The notes under the pieces were generated by a model. It was not told the DNA's origin. It did not search any database and saw only the letters and a program-made list of their open reading frames with translations. From assembly GCA_937883885.1 (NCBI GenBank), contig CAKZXL010000327.1:1-5445 (forward strand): 5,445 nt of DNA, given 5' to 3'. The stretch's first letter is position 1. Each line of letters opens with the position of its first letter. Positions 5,150 through 5,445 of this stretch are shown in pieces. This stretch comes from an uncultured Aquincola sp. (GTDB lineage Bacteria > Pseudomonadota > Gammaproteobacteria > Burkholderiales > Burkholderiaceae). Both the position numbers and the translations under genes were made by a program.

Positions 5150-5445
5150 ATGAAGATCCCCAAAACCCTGCTGACTTCTCACCGCCGCCCCGCGCTGCGC
5201 AAGCGCCACCTGGCCGCCGCCGGCCTGGTGCTGGGCGCGGCCGTGCTGTTGACCGCCTGCCAGAGCGCCCCCACCCGACCGCCGCTGGCCGTGGCCGAGC
5301 GGCTGGACATCGACCGCTACATGGGCGATTGGTATGTGATCGCGGTGATCCCGACCTGGCCCGAGCGCGAGGCCTACGACGCGGTGGAACGCTACGAACG
5401 CCGGCCCGACGGCAAGATCGCCACCACCTTCACCTACCGGCATGG
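5150..5445 (+). CDS. Lipocalin-family (Blc-like) lipoprotein, N-terminal part
   Basis: The gene runs off the right edge; about 98 codons are visible of a family usually near 170-200 residues. Counting from the ATG at 5150, a basic N-region (HRRPALRKRH) is followed by a hydrophobic stretch LAAAGLVLGAAVLL and a lipobox LLTAC, with Cys37 as the lipidated residue. After the linker QSAPTRPP comes the lipocalin first motif RYMGDWYVIA (56-65), containing the G-x-W core, then IPTWPE and a beta-strand region ending in ATTFTYRHG. This fits the bacterial Blc class, membrane-anchored lipocalins that bind fatty acids or lysophospholipids at the envelope. The anchoring membrane cannot be settled here, though Q at position +2 favours the outer membrane. 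An upstream in-frame ATG (5135) would add 5 residues; neither start has a strong Shine-Dalgarno, and GAAAG (5137-5141) slightly favours 5150. The twin arginines in RRPALR resemble a Tat motif. Confidence 0.87.
   Translation, partial: MKIPKTLLTSHRRPALRKRHLAAAGLVLGAAVLLTACQSAPTRPPLAVAERLDIDRYMGDWYVIAVIPTWPEREAYDAVERYERRPDGKIATTFTYRH

Overview
The window is GC-rich and densely coded, with strong G/C bias at third codon positions. Its gene families are typical of a betaproteobacterium of the order Burkholderiales, probably near the Rubrivivax/Ideonella/Leptothrix/Roseateles group. This placement is an inference from composition and protein style; no marker gene is present.

Layout. At the left edge, on the minus strand, is the first 24 codons of what looks like a winged-helix (OmpR/CadC-type) transcriptional regulator (74 down to 1). 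Upstream of it on the same strand is a complete PaaI-type hotdog acyl-CoA thioesterase (631 to 170), with a small GC-rich hairpin directly after its stop codon. A divergent intergenic region (632-793) separates these from a plus-strand run. That run holds an APH-fold phosphotransferase of the ACAD10/11-like type (794-1879), an AMP-forming fatty-acid/acyl-CoA ligase overlapping it by 4 nt (1876-3546), a 94-residue protein resembling the DUF7352 family (3600-3884), a GFOR-like Gfo/Idh/MocA oxidoreductase (3950-5017), and the 5' part of a lipocalin-family lipoprotein that runs off the right edge (from about 5150).

How the genes may work together. Thioesterase, phosphotransferase and ligase form an acyl-CoA module arranged around a shared divergent promoter region. 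The ligase would make acyl-CoA thioesters, the thioesterase would hydrolyse selected ones, and the kinase-fold enzyme may phosphorylate a hydroxyacyl-CoA, as proposed or shown for relatives (LvaA of the Pseudomonas levulinate pathway, the APH domain of ACAD10/11). No acyl-CoA dehydrogenase or other beta-oxidation gene lies in the window, so the substrate is unknown. The small protein, oxidoreductase and lipocalin follow in the same direction with gaps of 53-132 nt. They may be separate transcription units and show no clear functional link to the acyl-CoA genes.

I see no rRNA, tRNA, CRISPR array, insertion sequence, prophage or toxin-antitoxin signature, and no clear new biological system. The observations most worth following are the coupled kinase/ligase pair, the orphan small protein, the palindromic element in the divergent promoter region, and the hairpin and Tat-like signal at the lipocalin start.
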